Notes: generated by a model not told the origin, from the sequence alone. Positions 26,455 through 36,022 are shown, numbered from the stretch's first letter. The stretch is DNA of 64,000 nucleotides from CAZYFH01 sp965249175 (GCA_965249175.1 OZ252227.1:310001-374000), one strand, 5' to 3'. Numbers and translations are program-made.

Positions 26455-28089
26455 TCAGTCCTTGCTCAGCGTCGGGTAGTCGATGCCGAGCTGCTCGAGG
26501 TAGGTGTCGTAGCGCGTCGGGTCGTAGTAGTACCGCTCGAGCTGCGGGCGGAACTCGGCCATGATGTCTTCGTTCAGCCAGATGGCGGGTTCGTCCTCGG
26601 GCCGCAGGAACGTCGTGTATTGCCGGTCCTTTGTCTGGACGTCCTTGAAGTAGTCCCACGACTGCTCGACCAGCTCTGGCCGGAGCAGCAGGTCGAGCAC
26701 GGTCATCGCGTGGACCTTGGCGCCCGCGGTGGCCCCTTTGTGCGCGATGGGTGTCGCCATGGCGATGGCCTTGTTCCAGTTGTGGCCCTGCCCTCCGGCG
26801 ATGTTCGACGGAAAGCGGAGTGAGACGGTCGGGACGGTCCACGAGATGTCCCCGATGTCGTCGGATCCGCCGCCGCGTCGCTCGTCGTCAGGGATCAGCT
26901 CGCGCCCGCGCGCTTCCTCCGCGATCTCGGTCGTGAGCCCCTTTTCCTCGGCGCCGAGCATCTTCTGCACCGCTACGGCGAACGCCTGATCGTCGTCGGA
27001 CCAGGCCGGCATGCCGACGCGTTGGATGTTCTCGTGCATGGCTTCGGTGACCGGCCGGTTCATGTGCTGCGGCCACGCAGCGCCGAGGACGCGGGAGGTC
27101 ATCGTGGTACCGGTCATCATCGCCGCGCCGGTGGCCATCTGGTCGCCGATCTCCCACATCCGCTTGATCTGGTCGTAGTCGGTCTCCCGAAAAAAGTACC
27201 AGACCGCCGCGGTCGGAGGGACGACGTTCGGTTGGTCGCCGCCATCCGTTATGACGTAGTGAGATCGCTGTTGTATGCGGAGGTGCTCGCGACGGAAGTT
27301 CCAGCCAACGTTCATCAGCTCGACCGCGTCGAGGGCGCTCCGACCGTCCCAGGGCGACCCGGCACCATGGGCGCTCTCACCCGAGAAGAGGTATTCGACC
27401 GACACCATGCCGTTGCCGCGGCTATCACCCCAGGACGCGGCCAGCCCGGTCCCCACATGCGTATAGAGCACGACGTCGACATCATCGAACAGTCCGGCGC
27501 GGACGTAGTGCGCCTTGGCGCCCAACTGCTCTTCCGCGACGCCAGGCCAGAGCACGAGCGTCCCGGAGAGCTGCTCCCGCTCCATGATCGTTTTGACTGC
27601 GAGCGCGGCGGTCACGATGACGGCTTGTCCGGAGTTGTGACCCTCGCCATGGCCCGGCGCACCGTCGATCATCGGCTTCCGATACGGTAGCCCCGGCATC
27701 TGGGACGCCTGCGGGATGCCGTCGACATCGGTCCCGAGCGCGATCACCGGACTGCCCGATCCCCATCGGGCCAGCCACGCGGTCGGGATCCCGCCCACGC
27801 CGGTCTCGATGGCGAAGCCGTGGGCCTCGAGGATGCCGGTCACGTAGCGCGCGGTTTCGTATTCCTGGAACCCGAGCTCGGCGAAGCTGAACACGCTGTC
27901 GACCATCTGCTGCGTGAAGTCCCGCCGGGTGTCGATGTCCAGCGCCACCTCATCCTTCAGCGCGGGGAGTCTCCGGTTCGCGTTCGCGTCAGCCTCTTGA
28001 GCGGCGACCGCGGCCGGGGGAGTGGCGGCGGATGCCGCGAGCAGGAGCACGCCGATGGCGCTGGCTCCGTAGATCATCGTGAGACGCAT
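26455..28089 (-). CDS. M20-family amidohydrolase/peptidase, exported
   Basis: A 544-aa protein with a signal peptide (IYGASAIGVLLLAASAATPP). M20D-type features: VFSFAELGFQEYETARYV, GSPVIALGTDVDGIP, then GAPGHGEGHNSGQAVIVTAA with metal-binding His residues, and GTLVLWPGVAEEQLGAKAHY with the catalytic Glu pair. VEYLFSGESAHGAGSPWDGR is the lid/dimerisation domain, and VSLRFPSNIAGGQGHNWNKA lies near the C-terminus. It is related to AbgB-like aminoacyl or aminobenzoyl-amide hydrolases. Placement beside a peptide importer fits hydrolysis of small amides or dipeptides outside the cytoplasm; the true substrate is unknown. Confidence 0.9.
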   Translation of the reverse strand: MRLTMIYGASAIGVLLLAASAATPPAAVAAQEADANANRRLPALKDEVALDIDTRRDFTQQMVDSVFSFAELGFQEYETARYVTGILEAHGFAIETGVGGIPTAWLARWGSGSPVIALGTDVDGIPQASQMPGLPYRKPMIDGAPGHGEGHNSGQAVIVTAALAVKTIMEREQLSGTLVLWPGVAEEQLGAKAHYVRAGLFDDVDVVLYTHVGTGLAASWGDSRGNGMVSVEYLFSGESAHGAGSPWDGRSALDAVELMNVGWNFRREHLRIQQRSHYVITDGGDQPNVVPPTAAVWYFFRETDYDQIKRMWEIGDQMATGAAMMTGTTMTSRVLGAAWPQHMNRPVTEAMHENIQRVGMPAWSDDDQAFAVAVQKMLGAEEKGLTTEIAEEARGRELIPDDERRGGGSDDIGDISWTVPTVSLRFPSNIAGGQGHNWNKAIAMATPIAHKGATAGAKVHAMTVLDLLLRPELVEQSWDYFKDVQTKDRQYTTFLRPEDEPAIWLNEDIMAEFRPQLERYYYDPTRYDTYLEQLGIDYPTLSKD

Positions 28090-28447
28090 GGTCGTTCCTC
28101 CTCCGGCGGGCAGCCGCAGCCTGTGAATGCGCCATCCTATATTGATGATGTTCTGATCCCAATGGCCTTGGCCTTTTCAGAGACATGCAAAAGTGAAAGA
28201 AGTGTCCAAGACTGAAACATCTCTGTAAGCGATTGTTGGAATGTGGGTTATCTGCGTAAACGGCGTATCTGCCACGGCCATGCCTCAAGGCGGGACATCG
28301 GAGGCCGTTGGAGGCGTTGCCGTGGGAGGGTGTCACGAACGAAATATCTCATGTTGTTTCAATGCGTTATGAGCTATTCGCCATCGGATCAAGGATTGGC
28401 CGGGTGCTTGCACTGTATCTGTGGGGCTGGCGACGACTGATGTACTG
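28090..28447. other. Divergent intergenic region (358 bases), lower GC
   Basis: It lies between the M20 hydrolase and the PilZ gene. It is more AT-rich than its surroundings and no coding sequence is supported. A good sigma-54 promoter match lies at 28396-28412 facing the PilZ gene. Confidence 0.5.
28396..28412 (+). promoter_or_regulatory. Candidate sigma-54 (-24/-12) promoter for the PilZ gene
   Basis: TTGGCCGGGTGCTTGCA fits the YTGGCAC-N5-TTGCW consensus: GG at -24 and GC at -12 with exact spacing, 35 bases before the ATG at 28448. The CG in place of AC at the end of the -24 box is the only departure. Confidence 0.5.
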
Positions 28448-28990
28448 ATGAGTGAAAGCACAGCGGCGTCACCGCGACCCGTCGACGACGACTGTCCCCG
28501 ATGTGGGCGAGGCGGTGCCGTGGAGGAGCTTGGCGCGGCATCGGGCACGCTCTGGCTGCACTGCGACGTCTGCGGTCATCTGTGGCGTCGTCTCAGTGCG
28601 GAGTCCGACGCCTTCTCCCTCATCTTGCGCCGCCGGACCGCCAACGCGCGGCCGATGAACGAGGCCAGGGAGGGCGAGCCCGAGCGTGTGCCGCGCCATG
28701 CCCGCTTCGAGGTGCGCCTCGCCATGTCGTATCGGCAGCGTGGCGACACCGACTGGCGGACGTCGACGACCGAGAACATCAGCCGATCAGGCGTGCTGTT
28801 TCGTGCCGACGGACCGCTTGATCCGCAGACACCGTTGGAGCTGATGCTGACGCTGCCGGGGACCGTCGCGGGCGAGCCACCGAGCCGCCTGCGATGTGAC
28901 GGCCACGTCGTGCGCGCAACGACCTGTAGTGGCGGCGGCCCGCAGTCCTGTCTGGCCGCGGCTGTCGCTGACTACCGTCTCGCCGTGTAA
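28448..28990 (+). CDS. PilZ-domain protein with N-terminal zinc ribbon
   Basis: A 180-aa protein from ATG 28448. The N-terminal part has two CxxC pairs (DDDCPRCGRGG and LHCDVCGHLW), a small zinc-ribbon. The C-terminal half resembles PilZ: RHARFEVRLAMSYRQR, in place of the usual RxxxR c-di-GMP motif, then TSTTENISRSGVLFRADGPL (D/NxSxxG) and a beta-barrel pattern. It may bind c-di-GMP, though the arginine motif is not textbook. It ends 25 bases before mtaB, but its own upstream region holds a sigma-54-like promoter. Confidence 0.8.
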   Translation: MSESTAASPRPVDDDCPRCGRGGAVEELGAASGTLWLHCDVCGHLWRRLSAESDAFSLILRRRTANARPMNEAREGEPERVPRHARFEVRLAMSYRQRGDTDWRTSTTENISRSGVLFRADGPLDPQTPLELMLTLPGTVAGEPPSRLRCDGHVVRATTCSGGGPQSCLAAAVADYRLAV

Positions 28991-29015
28991 AGACACACGC
29001 CATATACTCCCGTCG

Positions 29016-30368
29016 ATGAAATACGCCGTGGTGACGTTCGGTTGCCGCGTCAATCAGGCGGATTCGTTCGCGCTGGAACGAAAGCTTCGGGCGGCAGGCG
29101 GGCGTGCGGTCCCGGCCGAAGCGGCGGAACTGGTCATCGTCAACAGCTGCACGGTGACGGCCACGGCCGACCACGGCACGCGCCAGACGATACGCCGCAT
29201 CGCGCGCGTCAATCCCGAGGCCCGCATCGTCGCCACGGGCTGCTATGCGACGCGCGACGCCGAGCAGGTGGCGGCGTTACCAGGCGTCGTGGCGGTTGTC
29301 CCCAACGACGACAAGGAGCAGCTGGTCGCCAGGCTGCTGGACGCCGCGCAGCCGGTCGATCGGTTGGCGGATGCCGCGCAGCCGACGACGGCCGAGCGCT
29401 TCGGCGACGGCGACGGCGCCTGCGGCGCGATGATCCCACCCGGTACCACCGGGCGGACCACCTATACCTTGCGCGTGCAGACCGGATGCGACGAGGCGTG
29501 CGCCTACTGCATCATTCCCTCGACGCGTGGACGTGGGCGGAGCGTGCCGCTGGCGCGCGTGCTGTCCGAGGTCGAGGCGGCGGTCGACGCGGGGTATCAG
29601 GAGCTGGCATTGACCGGCGTCCACCTCGGGTCCTACGGCCGCGATCTGGCGCCGCCAACGTCGTTGCTCGCGTTGTTGCGCGCGCTCGCCGAGCATCCAT
29701 CGCAGGCGTTGATCCGGTTGAGCTCACTCGAGCCGATGGACTGCACGCCGGCCATTGTGGAGCTGGTCACGACGAGTCCACGCATGGCGCCGCATTTTCA
29801 CCTGCCCCTTCAGCATGCGAGCGATGCGGTGCTCCGCGCGATGTGTCGGCCCTATACGCTGGACGACTACCGGCGCGTCGTCACGCGCATCCGCGAGCGT
29901 CTGCCCCATGCCGCCATCGGCAGCGATCTGGTCGTCGGTTTTCCGGGTGAGACGGAAGCGGACGTCGAGACCACGCTCGGATTCCTCGACACCAGCCCGC
30001 TGACGTCCCTGCACGTCTTCCCGTATTCGGATCGTCCCGGTACCCGTGCCAGCCGGATGAGGGGGAAGGTGCACGGCTCGCGTGTGCGGGAGCGGGCCCG
30101 TGCGGTGCGCGAGGCCGGCGCCACGCTGGCGAGCCGCTTTCGCGCGGCCCAGATGGGCTCGGTGCGCCCAGGTTTGACGCTAATCGACACGCGCGGCGCG
30201 CTCGTCCTGACCGACAACTACCTCAAGGTGCGGATCCCCCCCGGTCCGCTGGCCAACACCCGGGTGCGGGTCCGGATTGACGACGCCGGTGAGGCGCTCG
30301 CCGGGACGGTGATAGAAGAGATGAGCGGGACCCCGACCGATCGCTACAGCCGCGCCGCCATCTGCTGA
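29016..30368 (+). CDS. mtaB: tRNA t6A37 methylthiotransferase MtaB
   Basis: A 450-aa radical-SAM methylthiotransferase adding the methylthio group to N6-threonylcarbamoyladenosine-37 of tRNA. The N-terminal UPF0004 domain has its three cluster cysteines (TFGCRVNQAD, IVNSCTVTA, VATGCYATRD). The radical-SAM motif is QTGCDEACAYCIIPSTRGRG (CxxxCxxC). TGVHLGSYGRD, FHLPLQHASDAVLRAM and DLVVGFPGETEADV are MiaB/MtaB hallmarks. The TRAM-like tail is weak, as usual in MtaB. ATG 29016 was chosen because the conserved N-terminus (MKYAVVTFGCRVNQ) begins there. Its 3' end overlaps rlmN tail-to-tail by 25 bases. Confidence 0.93.
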   Translation: MKYAVVTFGCRVNQADSFALERKLRAAGGRAVPAEAAELVIVNSCTVTATADHGTRQTIRRIARVNPEARIVATGCYATRDAEQVAALPGVVAVVPNDDKEQLVARLLDAAQPVDRLADAAQPTTAERFGDGDGACGAMIPPGTTGRTTYTLRVQTGCDEACAYCIIPSTRGRGRSVPLARVLSEVEAAVDAGYQELALTGVHLGSYGRDLAPPTSLLALLRALAEHPSQALIRLSSLEPMDCTPAIVELVTTSPRMAPHFHLPLQHASDAVLRAMCRPYTLDDYRRVVTRIRERLPHAAIGSDLVVGFPGETEADVETTLGFLDTSPLTSLHVFPYSDRPGTRASRMRGKVHGSRVRERARAVREAGATLASRFRAAQMGSVRPGLTLIDTRGALVLTDNYLKVRIPPGPLANTRVRVRIDDAGEALAGTVIEEMSGTPTDRYSRAAIC

Positions 30369-31411
30369 CCCGGTGACCGGCGGGCGCCCTCGACGATGAG
30401 CTGTCCGCAGGCGGCGCGAATGTCGCGCCCGCGGCTCTTGCGCACCGACACGCGGACACCGGCTTCAGCCAGCCCGCGACCAAACGCATCGATGCGCGCG
30501 TCCGTCGGGCGACGGTAGGGAATCCCCGGCGCCTCGTTGAGCGGGATCACGTTGACCTTCGCGCGCATGCCGTCCAGCAGCGCGGCGAGCCGACGGACGT
30601 CGGCCATCGCGTCGTTGACGCCGGCAAGGAGCACGTACTCGAACGTGATCCGCGCGCGACGCTTGACCGGGAAGCGGCGGCAGGCGGCGATCAGGTCGGT
30701 CAGCCCGTACTTGCGGCTGACCGGCACGAGTCGGTCGCGCAGTTCCTCGGTGGTCGCGTGCAGCGAGACGGCAAGGTTGGGCATGACGGGCTCGCGTGCC
30801 AGACGCGCCAGCGCCGGCAGCACCCCCACCGTCGACAGCGTGACCCGCCGCAGTGGTACGGCGAGTCCGCAGTCGGCGGACAGGATGCGCAGCGCTTTCA
30901 TCGTCGCATCGTAGTTGTGGAGCGGTTCGCCCATTCCCATCAACACGACGTTGAAGCGGCGACCCGCGAGCGCCAACGCGTGGGCCATGACCCGCACCTG
31001 CGCGGCGATTTCTCCGGCCGTCAGATTGCGTCGCAGGCCCATCTTGCCGGTGAGACAGAAGCCGCACCGCATCGCGCACCCTGCCTGCGTCGACACGCAG
31101 AAGGTCATTGCCGGCGTGTCGGGGATGAAGACCGCTTCGACCTCCATGCCGTCTCCGAGGCGCAGCAGGAACTTGGCGGTGCCATCGCTCGAGTCGTCTC
31201 GTCGTACGACCTCGGGGGTGGCAATCGTTGACGCGACGAGGCGCTCGCGCAGCGATAGCGACAGGTCGGTCATCTGGGCGACGTCCGTGACGCCGCGACG
31301 GTAGATCCAGCGGTAGATCTGTTGGGCGTGAAAGGGCTTGGCGTCGAGGTCGGTCAAGGCCGCCTCGAGCTCGGCTGGTTCCAGCTCGGTGAGGTCGTAG
31401 CGCGGTGGCAT
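30344..31411 (-). CDS. rlmN: Dual-specificity 23S rRNA/tRNA A2503/A37 methyltransferase RlmN
   Basis: A 355-aa radical-SAM enzyme that puts a C2 methyl on A2503 of 23S rRNA and A37 of tRNAs. Conserved opening DLTELEPAELEAAL, KPFHAQQIYRWIYRRG. The SAM cluster is STQAGCAMRCGFCLTGKMGL (CxxxCxxC). FNVVLMGMGEPLHNYD, VTLSTVGVLPAL, NLAVSLHATTEELRDRLVPV and the C-terminal VSVRKSRGRDIRAACGQL supply the resolving cysteine. ATG 31411 starts at the family N-terminus. The 175-base gap to the M16 gene is a divergent promoter region with no other feature seen. Confidence 0.95.
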   Translation of the reverse strand: MPPRYDLTELEPAELEAALTDLDAKPFHAQQIYRWIYRRGVTDVAQMTDLSLSLRERLVASTIATPEVVRRDDSSDGTAKFLLRLGDGMEVEAVFIPDTPAMTFCVSTQAGCAMRCGFCLTGKMGLRRNLTAGEIAAQVRVMAHALALAGRRFNVVLMGMGEPLHNYDATMKALRILSADCGLAVPLRRVTLSTVGVLPALARLAREPVMPNLAVSLHATTEELRDRLVPVSRKYGLTDLIAACRRFPVKRRARITFEYVLLAGVNDAMADVRRLAALLDGMRAKVNVIPLNEAPGIPYRRPTDARIDAFGRGLAEAGVRVSVRKSRGRDIRAACGQLIVEGARRSPGQQMAARL

Positions 31412-31586
31412 CACAAGGCGTCGACCGGAGGACGCCACATGGTACTCCCGCGCGAGCCTGTCGCCCGACTCGTCTTCTGTGGTATCATGACAACGCTTGG
31501 GGCGTTCGCGTAATTCCATTAAACACAAGTAGTTGCGCGCGATCGGCGTGGCCGACGCGCGTGCCGTCACAGGTGTGGTCTCGGAC

Positions 31587-32846
31587 ATGATCGAACGCGA
31601 GGTCTTCGACAACGGCCTCTGTCTCCTCACCGAGTCCATGCCCGACGTGCGGTCGGTCAGCCTCGGGGCGTGGCTGACGCGCGGCTCGCGTCATGAAGGC
31701 CCCGTCCATCCCGGCATCGCGCACTTCGTCGAGCACATGCTGTTCAAGGGAACGGCGACGCGCACGGCCGAGGACATCGCGCAGGAAATCGATTCAATCG
31801 GCGGGCAACTCGACGCGTTCACCGCCAAGGAGTGCGCCAGCTACTACATCAAGGTGGTGGACGAGCATTTGCCCCGGGCCGTCGATGTGCTGTCTGACCT
31901 GCTGCTGCACCCGGCGTTTGCACCCGAGGACATCGGGCGTGAACAACGGGTGGTCCTCGAAGAGATCAAGATGGTCGAGGACACACCGGATGATCTGGTC
32001 CACGAGATCTTCTCGGCCAGCTTTTGGCCCGATCATGCGCTCGGCCGGCCCATCCTCGGTACCGCCGCGTCGGTTGCCGCCCTCGATGCGGACGCGCTCG
32101 GCGACTATTTCGGGCGGGTGTACACGGCTGGCAATCTCGTGGTTGCCGCGGCCGGGCACATCGAGCCTGGCGTCGTGCGCGACCTCATCGGGACGGCGTT
32201 CGGGGCATTGCCAAAAAGCGCCGAGCCGGTCGTGGCTAGCGTGCCTGACATCGACGTGCGGCTCAACGTGCGAGACAAGGACATCGAGCAGAGCCATGTC
32301 TGCCTCGGCACGACCGGCTATCCGCACGATCACCCGGATCGCTATGTGACCTACGTGCTCAACACGGTGTTGGGCGGGTCCATGAGCTCTCGGCTGTTTC
32401 AGAACGTGCGTGAGAAACGGGGATTGGCCTACGCCGTCAGCAGCGGTCTGGTCGCGTACCGTGATGTCGGGAACCTGACGATTTACGCGGGCTGTGATGC
32501 TGCCGCGGTGCCGGAGGTCGTGGAACTGGTCGTCGAGGAGCTGCGGACCTTGAAGACCACGCCGATGCCAGACGCGGAGCTGCAGCGCGCGAAAGACCAT
32601 CTGAAGGGCAATCTCGTGCTCGGACTCGAGAGCACCACCAGCCGGATGTCCCAGCTCGCCAGGTCCGAGATGTACTTCGGACGGCAGATCGATCTAGCCG
32701 AAACGCTGTCCGCGCTCGACCGCGTGTCGGCCGGCGACGTGCAACGCGTGGCGATCGACCTGTTTGCGAAGGGCGGCCTGGCCGCTACGGTGCTCGGTCC
32801 GATGAGTGACGTGCCGTTGTCGGAGGCGCAGCTCGAACTTGACTGA
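31587..32846 (+). CDS. M16-family zinc peptidase (processing-peptidase-like)
   Basis: A 419-aa insulinase/mitochondrial-processing-peptidase-type protein. The inverted zinc motif is HFVEHMLFKGT (HxxEH), with the second Glu in EIKMVEDTPDDLVHE. The second-domain signature SRLFQNVREKRGLAYAVSSG is present. It is the typical single-gene bacterial M16 protease, cytoplasmic, degrading peptides. ATG 31587 matches the conserved start EREVFDNGLCLLTESMP. It leads a same-strand run into the MBL hydrolase and purB. Confidence 0.93.
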   Translation: MIEREVFDNGLCLLTESMPDVRSVSLGAWLTRGSRHEGPVHPGIAHFVEHMLFKGTATRTAEDIAQEIDSIGGQLDAFTAKECASYYIKVVDEHLPRAVDVLSDLLLHPAFAPEDIGREQRVVLEEIKMVEDTPDDLVHEIFSASFWPDHALGRPILGTAASVAALDADALGDYFGRVYTAGNLVVAAAGHIEPGVVRDLIGTAFGALPKSAEPVVASVPDIDVRLNVRDKDIEQSHVCLGTTGYPHDHPDRYVTYVLNTVLGGSMSSRLFQNVREKRGLAYAVSSGLVAYRDVGNLTIYAGCDAAAVPEVVELVVEELRTLKTTPMPDAELQRAKDHLKGNLVLGLESTTSRMSQLARSEMYFGRQIDLAETLSALDRVSAGDVQRVAIDLFAKGGLAATVLGPMSDVPLSEAQLELD

Positions 32847-32885
32847 TGGTTTCGCCCACGCGCCGGACGCGGAGGGGGCCCGGTC

Positions 32886-33722
32886 GTGTCTGTCGAGTTG
32901 ACGGTGCTCGGGAGCGGTAGCGGCGGCAACGCGACACTCCTCTCCCACATGGGTCGTTGCGTGCTGATCGACGTCGGGCTCAGCTACCGTGCCGTCACGG
33001 GGCGATTGGAGCAGTTGGGTGTCGGCCCGGCGAGCATCGAGGCGATCGTGATCACGCACGCGCACGGTGACCACACACGCGGCGCCGGGGTGCTCTCCCG
33101 CCGGCACGACGTTCCGGTGTACGCCACGGAGGCGATTCGGTCAGAGTGGGGCGCGCCGGATGTAGCGACGTGGCGCATGCTGACACCGGGCCGGGCGGCG
33201 GACGTCTGCGGGTTGGGCTTCGAGCCGTTCGCCGTGCCGCACGATGCCACGGCCGTTGGATTTCGGATCGACACGCCGGACGGCGCAATCGGCTACGCGA
33301 CAGACGTCGGGATGCTGACGCGGACCATGGTCGAGCGTTTTCGGCACTGCCGCGTGCTGGTCATCGAGTCGAATCACGCCACGGAGCTGTTGCGCGTGAG
33401 CCCCTACGCCCGGTCGACGCGGACGCGCATCGCCAGCGCTGAGGGACATCTGTCGAACGAGTCGCTCGCGACGTTCATACGCGACGACCTCGACCGGTCC
33501 GTGCGTTGCGTCGTGCTCGCGCATCTGAGTCGCGTGAACAATGTGCCCGAGATCGCCGAGATGACGTGCCGCGAAGCGTTGGTCGCCTGCGGGCGTCCCG
33601 AGGTCGATGTCGTGGTCGCTCGGCAGGATCGCATTGCGGAGACAGTGGATCTGGGCGCTTGGACCGACGCGCCGCCGGTGGGTGGTCTTGCGGTCCGGCA
33701 AGCGGCCCTCCCGTTCAATTGA
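32886..33722 (+). CDS. MBL-fold metallo-hydrolase, WalJ/YycJ-like
   Basis: A 278-aa metallo-beta-lactamase-fold protein. LGSGSGGNATLLS opens the fold, IVITHAHGDHTRG (HxHxDH) gives the metal ligands, and IGYATDVGML the bridging Asp. LVIESNHATELLR and EGHLSNESLATF are WalJ/YycJ features. These proteins are thought to be DNA exonucleases or to coordinate cell division with wall signalling. GTG 32886 follows a GGAGGGGG ribosome site. The stop lies 10 bases before the purB start. Confidence 0.88.
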   Translation: MSVELTVLGSGSGGNATLLSHMGRCVLIDVGLSYRAVTGRLEQLGVGPASIEAIVITHAHGDHTRGAGVLSRRHDVPVYATEAIRSEWGAPDVATWRMLTPGRAADVCGLGFEPFAVPHDATAVGFRIDTPDGAIGYATDVGMLTRTMVERFRHCRVLVIESNHATELLRVSPYARSTRTRIASAEGHLSNESLATFIRDDLDRSVRCVVLAHLSRVNNVPEIAEMTCREALVACGRPEVDVVVARQDRIAETVDLGAWTDAPPVGGLAVRQAALPFN

Positions 33723-33732
33723 TGGGCGTCTC

Positions 33733-35049
33733 ATGATTCCGCGCTACACACCCGCCGCGATGGGTCGCCTCTGGAGCGACCAGCGCAAGTACGACACCTG
33801 GCTGCGCGTCGAAACCGCCGCGGCCCGGGCAATGGCGGCGCACGGTCTCGTGCCGCCCGACGCGGCGCGTGACATCGTCGAGCGGGGAGCGGTCGACGCC
33901 GCACGGGTCGACCAGATCGAACGCACCACCCAGCACGACGTCATCGCGTTCACGACCGCCGTCGCCGAGCACGTCGGGCCGTCGGCGCGGTGGCTGCACT
34001 TCGGCATGACCTCCTCCGATGTGATTGACACCGCCCTCGCGCTGCAGATGCGCGAGGGCTGCGATCTGTTGCTGGCCGATCTCGACGGGCTGATGGATGT
34101 CGTGCGGACCCGGGCCGCGGAACATCGGCGTACCGCGATGATTGGCCGCACGCACGGCGTGCACGCCGAGCCGATGACGTTTGGCCTGAAGCTGGCGCTG
34201 TGGCACGCAGAGCTTGCTCGCGACCGGCAACGACTGGTGCGGGGCCGCGAGGCCGTCAGCGTCGGGAAGCTGTCGGGCGCGGTCGGCACCTACGCCCATC
34301 TCGACCCGGCGATCGAGCAGGCCGTGTGTGACGAGCTCGACCTGACGCCCGAGCCGGTGGCGTCGCAGGTCGTGCAGCGCGATCGGCACGCCGAGCTGCA
34401 CGGGTCGCTGGCGATCACCGGCGCGTCGCTCGAAAAGTTCGCCGTCGAAGTGCGCGGCCTGCAGAAAACGGAGATCGGCGAGGTGGCCGAGCCGTTCGCC
34501 GCGGGGCAGAAGGGCTCGTCGGCGATGCCGCACAAGCGCAACCCGATCGGCTGTGAGCAGATCACGGGGCTCGCCCGGCTGCTGCGCGCGAACGCGATGG
34601 CCGCGCTCGAGAACGTCGCGCTGTGGCACGAGCGGGACATTTCGCATTCGTCGGTGGAGCGCGTTATCGTGCCGGACAGTTTCTGCGCGCTGGATCACAT
34701 GGTGCGTCGGTTCACGCGCATCATGCGCGGACTGGTCGTGAATGCCGATCGGATGAAGGACAACCTGGGGCTGTCGCGCGGTGTCGTCTTCTCCGGGTCG
34801 ATACTGCTGGCGCTCGCCGGTCACGGCACGTCGCGCGAAGAGGCCTATCTATGGGTCCAGCGCAACGCGATGCGCTCGCATGACGAGGGCCGAGACTTCC
34901 AGCGCTTGTTGCTCGACGATGCCGACGTCATGGGCGTGCTGACACGCGAGGAGGTCGATCGGGCCTTCGACCTCGAGAGCCAGCTACGGCACGTCGACGC
35001 GATCTTCGAGCGTGTCTTCGGGGCGACTGTGGTAGGCGCGACCTCATGA
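33733..35049 (+). CDS. purB: Adenylosuccinate lyase
   Basis: A 438-aa enzyme of the fumarase/aspartase superfamily. It splits SAICAR to AICAR plus fumarate and adenylosuccinate to AMP plus fumarate. Visible motifs: GMTSSDVIDTALALQM, IGRTHGVHAEPMTFGLK (catalytic His), and GSSAMPHKRNPIGCEQ, the superfamily signature loop with the catalytic Ser. It heads the purine gene run; its stop overlaps the purS start (ATGA arrangement at 35046-35049). Confidence 0.96.
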   Translation: MIPRYTPAAMGRLWSDQRKYDTWLRVETAAARAMAAHGLVPPDAARDIVERGAVDAARVDQIERTTQHDVIAFTTAVAEHVGPSARWLHFGMTSSDVIDTALALQMREGCDLLLADLDGLMDVVRTRAAEHRRTAMIGRTHGVHAEPMTFGLKLALWHAELARDRQRLVRGREAVSVGKLSGAVGTYAHLDPAIEQAVCDELDLTPEPVASQVVQRDRHAELHGSLAITGASLEKFAVEVRGLQKTEIGEVAEPFAAGQKGSSAMPHKRNPIGCEQITGLARLLRANAMAALENVALWHERDISHSSVERVIVPDSFCALDHMVRRFTRIMRGLVVNADRMKDNLGLSRGVVFSGSILLALAGHGTSREEAYLWVQRNAMRSHDEGRDFQRLLLDDADVMGVLTREEVDRAFDLESQLRHVDAIFERVFGATVVGATS

Positions 35050-35288
35050 AGGCGAGGGTGTTCGTGTCGCTCAAGCCGTCGATCTTGGATCCGCAGGGCA
35101 AGACCATCACCAACGCCCTGCACACGCTGGGCTACGGGACGGTGCTCGACGTGCGGCAGGGTAAGTACTTCGAGTTGGAGCTCGAGGCGGGATCCGCCGA
35201 AGACGCGCGGGTGCTGGCCGCCGATGTGGCCGACAAGCTTCTCGCGAACCCTGTGATCGAGAGCTACCGTGTGGAGGTCGACGGATGA
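35046..35288 (+). CDS. purS: Phosphoribosylformylglycinamidine synthase subunit PurS
   Basis: An 80-aa small subunit of the three-part FGAM synthase. KARVFVSLKPSILDPQGKTI and GKYFELELEAGSAEDARVLA are characteristic, ending in NPVIESYRVEVD. It bridges PurQ and PurL and helps ammonia channelling. It overlaps purB upstream and purQ downstream by four bases each, implying coupled translation. Confidence 0.95.
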   Translation: MKARVFVSLKPSILDPQGKTITNALHTLGYGTVLDVRQGKYFELELEAGSAEDARVLAADVADKLLANPVIESYRVEVDG

Positions 35289-36022
35289 AAGCGGCCGTCG
35301 TGGTCTTCCCGGGGTCCAACTGCGATCACGACGCCTACCATGCCCTCACGCACGTACTCGGATACGACGCAGCGTTCGTCTGGCACAAGACCGCCGACCT
35401 GGCCGGCGCGGATGTCGTCATCCTCCCCGGCGGATTCTCCTACGGCGACTATCTGCGCACGGGCGCCGTGGCCCGTTTCTCACCGATCATGACGCGTGTG
35501 GCGGAGTTTGCGGCGGCCGGAGGGCCCGTGCTCGGCATCTGCAACGGGTTCCAGGTGCTGCTCGAGGCCGGGCTGCTCCCAGGCGGGATGCGGCGTAACC
35601 GGGACCTGAAGTTCATCTGCGACGACGTGCATGTGCGGGTCGAGCAGACCGACACGCCCTTCACGCAGTGCGCCAATCGCGGCCAAGTGTTGCGTATGCC
35701 CATCGCCCACGGCGAGGGGAACTACTATGCCGACCCGCACACGATTCGCGCACTCGAGGCGGACCGGCAGATCGTCTTCCGATACACCGCGCCGGACGGC
35801 GGCCTCGATGATGGGTGGAACATGAACGGGTCGGCCTCGGCGATCGCGGGAATCTGCAACGCCGGGCGCAACGTCGTCGGCCTCATGCCTCACCCGGAGC
35901 GGGCGTGCGAGCTGGCGGTCGGGAGCGCCGACGGCCGGGTCGTGCTGAACTCGGTCGCGGCGGCGCTCGCCGAGCATGACGGATTCGCACAGATGAGCCG
36001 ACGGCAGGCAGGTGCGCGATGA
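35285..36022 (+). CDS. purQ: Phosphoribosylformylglycinamidine synthase glutaminase subunit PurQ
   Basis: A 245-aa class I glutamine amidotransferase supplying ammonia to PurL. AAVVVFPGSNCDHDAYHALT, DVVILPGGFSYGDYLRTGA, VLGICNGFQVLLEAGLLPGG (nucleophile Cys), and VVGLMPHPERACE with the catalytic His/Glu. Start and stop both overlap neighbours by four bases. Confidence 0.96.
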   Translation: MKAAVVVFPGSNCDHDAYHALTHVLGYDAAFVWHKTADLAGADVVILPGGFSYGDYLRTGAVARFSPIMTRVAEFAAAGGPVLGICNGFQVLLEAGLLPGGMRRNRDLKFICDDVHVRVEQTDTPFTQCANRGQVLRMPIAHGEGNYYADPHTIRALEADRQIVFRYTAPDGGLDDGWNMNGSASAIAGICNAGRNVVGLMPHPERACELAVGSADGRVVLNSVAAALAEHDGFAQMSRRQAGAR

